Assembly: GCF_022397915.1 (NCBI RefSeq)
Contig: NZ_JAKEUO010000010.1
Coordinates: 124,001 to 188,000 of the forward strand
Reading direction: 5' to 3'
DNA length: 64,000 nucleotides
From: Vibrio sp. Isolate34
GTDB taxonomy: Bacteria > Pseudomonadota > Gammaproteobacteria > Enterobacterales > Vibrionaceae
The number at the start of each line of letters is the position of its first letter. Within the stretch, counting starts at the first letter, position 1. A model generated the notes under the pieces. That model searched no databases and was not told where the DNA came from. It saw nothing but the letters and a program-made list of their open reading frames with translations. A program made the translations under genes and the position numbers. Below, one piece after another: positions 59,774 to 64,000 of the stretch.

Positions 59774-60202
59774 CTATTTGATTAGGCCTTCGCTTTTTAG
59801 GCTTGCGCGAAGTTGTTCAGCTCGTTTTCGGTTCACACCAAAATCAGAATGGCCAGTACGAGACTCTGAACGCACGATCAGTTTGCCGTCAGTGATCTTA
59901 AGTTCTAAGTCATCGACAAAGCGCATGATGCGAGAGGTACATTCAACACGCAGGTAATCATCGGTTTTGTTGGCCGTTTTCGCACCCGGCAAGGTCAGAG
60001 CTACTTGTTCAATGGCATCAAGGTTTGCTGAATCTGATAACTCGAACGCGGCCAATGCATGCTGTTCACGATCATCTTGAGTTGATACGCAGTTTGGTTT
60101 GTCTCCACAAGGTGATGAAGTTCTGTCTTTCATGTCCGTGATTCCTTGGCTGCATGCGGTTAACGTTAAAAGTGATAGCGAGAGGAGAGAGGCTTTTTTC
60201 AT
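59774..60202 (-). CDS. DUF1499-family lipoprotein
   Basis: Probable lipoprotein: signal peptide MKKASLLSLSLLTLTAC with lipobox LTAC at residues 14-17. The DUF1499 core reads PCGDKPNCVSTQDDREQHAL near residue 31, then YLRVECTSRIMRFVDDLELK near 84 and SESRTGHSDFGVNRKRAEQL near 112. 142 aa. Residue after the lipid cysteine is Ser, which favours the outer membrane. Function unknown. It has its own transcription unit between mtnN and gltD. Confidence 0.85.
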   Translation of the reverse strand: MKKASLLSLSLLTLTACSQGITDMKDRTSSPCGDKPNCVSTQDDREQHALAAFELSDSANLDAIEQVALTLPGAKTANKTDDYLRVECTSRIMRFVDDLELKITDGKLIVRSESRTGHSDFGVNRKRAEQLRASLKSEGLIK

Positions 60203-60309
60203 AGTGTTTCCTATGGCTTGTTTTTAATTCTAATTGTAGTTATCGGTATTGGCTTGTTTGTAATTGTTTTACGTATTTTAGTGATGCTTGTGATAAACGT
60301 ATCTAATTC

Positions 60310-60340
60310 AAAAAAGGATCCATAATTGGATCCTTTTTTT
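60310..60340. terminator. Terminator of gltBD (bidirectional shape)
   Basis: AAAAAAGGATCC, loop ATAATT, GGATCCTTTTTTT. The A and T tracts give it the form of an intrinsic terminator on both strands; on the minus strand it closes gltD. Confidence 0.88.
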
Positions 60341-60373
60341 ATAGTAACGAACTGAGTAATAAAGGAAACCCAC

Positions 60374-64000
<3,627 letters not shown>

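Overview
The window is a contiguous piece of a gammaproteobacterial chromosome, almost certainly from a Vibrio. I infer this from protein resemblance (for example DapB, SspA, ParE, YadS) and from a gene order that joins E. coli-like blocks with a cytochrome bc1 operon, which E. coli lacks. A placement near the Splendidus clade is only a guess. It is core genome throughout: about 52 protein genes and one structural RNA gene (rnpB). I saw no phage, insertion sequence, CRISPR array, tRNA or rRNA. Codon use looks even. The only dispersed-repeat candidate is a 106-nt imperfect palindrome before mutT.

Layout. Positions 1-4360 hold the end of glnE and then hldE. tolC faces them and is divergent from the nudF-yqiB-cpdA-yqiA-parE-parC run (6030-12990). 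degS and degQ (periplasmic proteases) and zapG lie on the minus strand, followed by zapE. Then come rplM-rpsI, the bc1 operon petABC, and sspA-sspB. On the minus strand 22930-26347 carries the envelope and replication set lpoA-yraN-diaA-dolP, divergent from rsmI. The RNase P RNA gene follows. The division and cell-wall (dcw) cluster then runs rsmH-ftsL-ftsI-murE-murF-mraY-murD-ftsW-murG-murC-ftsQ-ftsA-ftsZ-lpxC (28158-44787), followed by secA, mutT, dapB and carAB. The right end carries a TauE/SafE permease overlapping a LysR regulator, then yadS, btuF, cbiB and mtnN (minus strand), a DUF1499 lipoprotein, and gltD with the C-terminal half of gltB running off the edge.

How the genes work together. 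The dcw block makes peptidoglycan precursors from UDP-MurNAc to lipid II and builds the divisome. lpxC commits a shared precursor to lipid A, and secA exports envelope proteins. DegS and DegQ watch envelope folding; a sigma-E-like promoter sits before degQ. mtnN-cbiB-btuF links adenosyl by-product recycling with cobinamide/B12 salvage. carAB, dapB and gltBD supply carbamoyl phosphate, diaminopimelate and glutamate, and glnE tunes glutamine synthetase.

The most unusual sequence is inside rnpB: the P3 region carries a 24-nt unit in two full tandem copies and a third partial one, each with a UUCG-capped hairpin. Also notable are the shrunken lpxC-secA interval, which lacks the gene usually found there and instead has a 12-nt direct repeat, tiny ORFs and a hairpin at the secA start; the palindromic element before mutT; the absence of mraZ before rsmH; a hairpin lying between the likely sspA promoter and sspA; and a GNRA-capped hairpin in the rplM leader. 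I found no clear new multi-gene system; most of the window is ordinary, well-conserved core genome.
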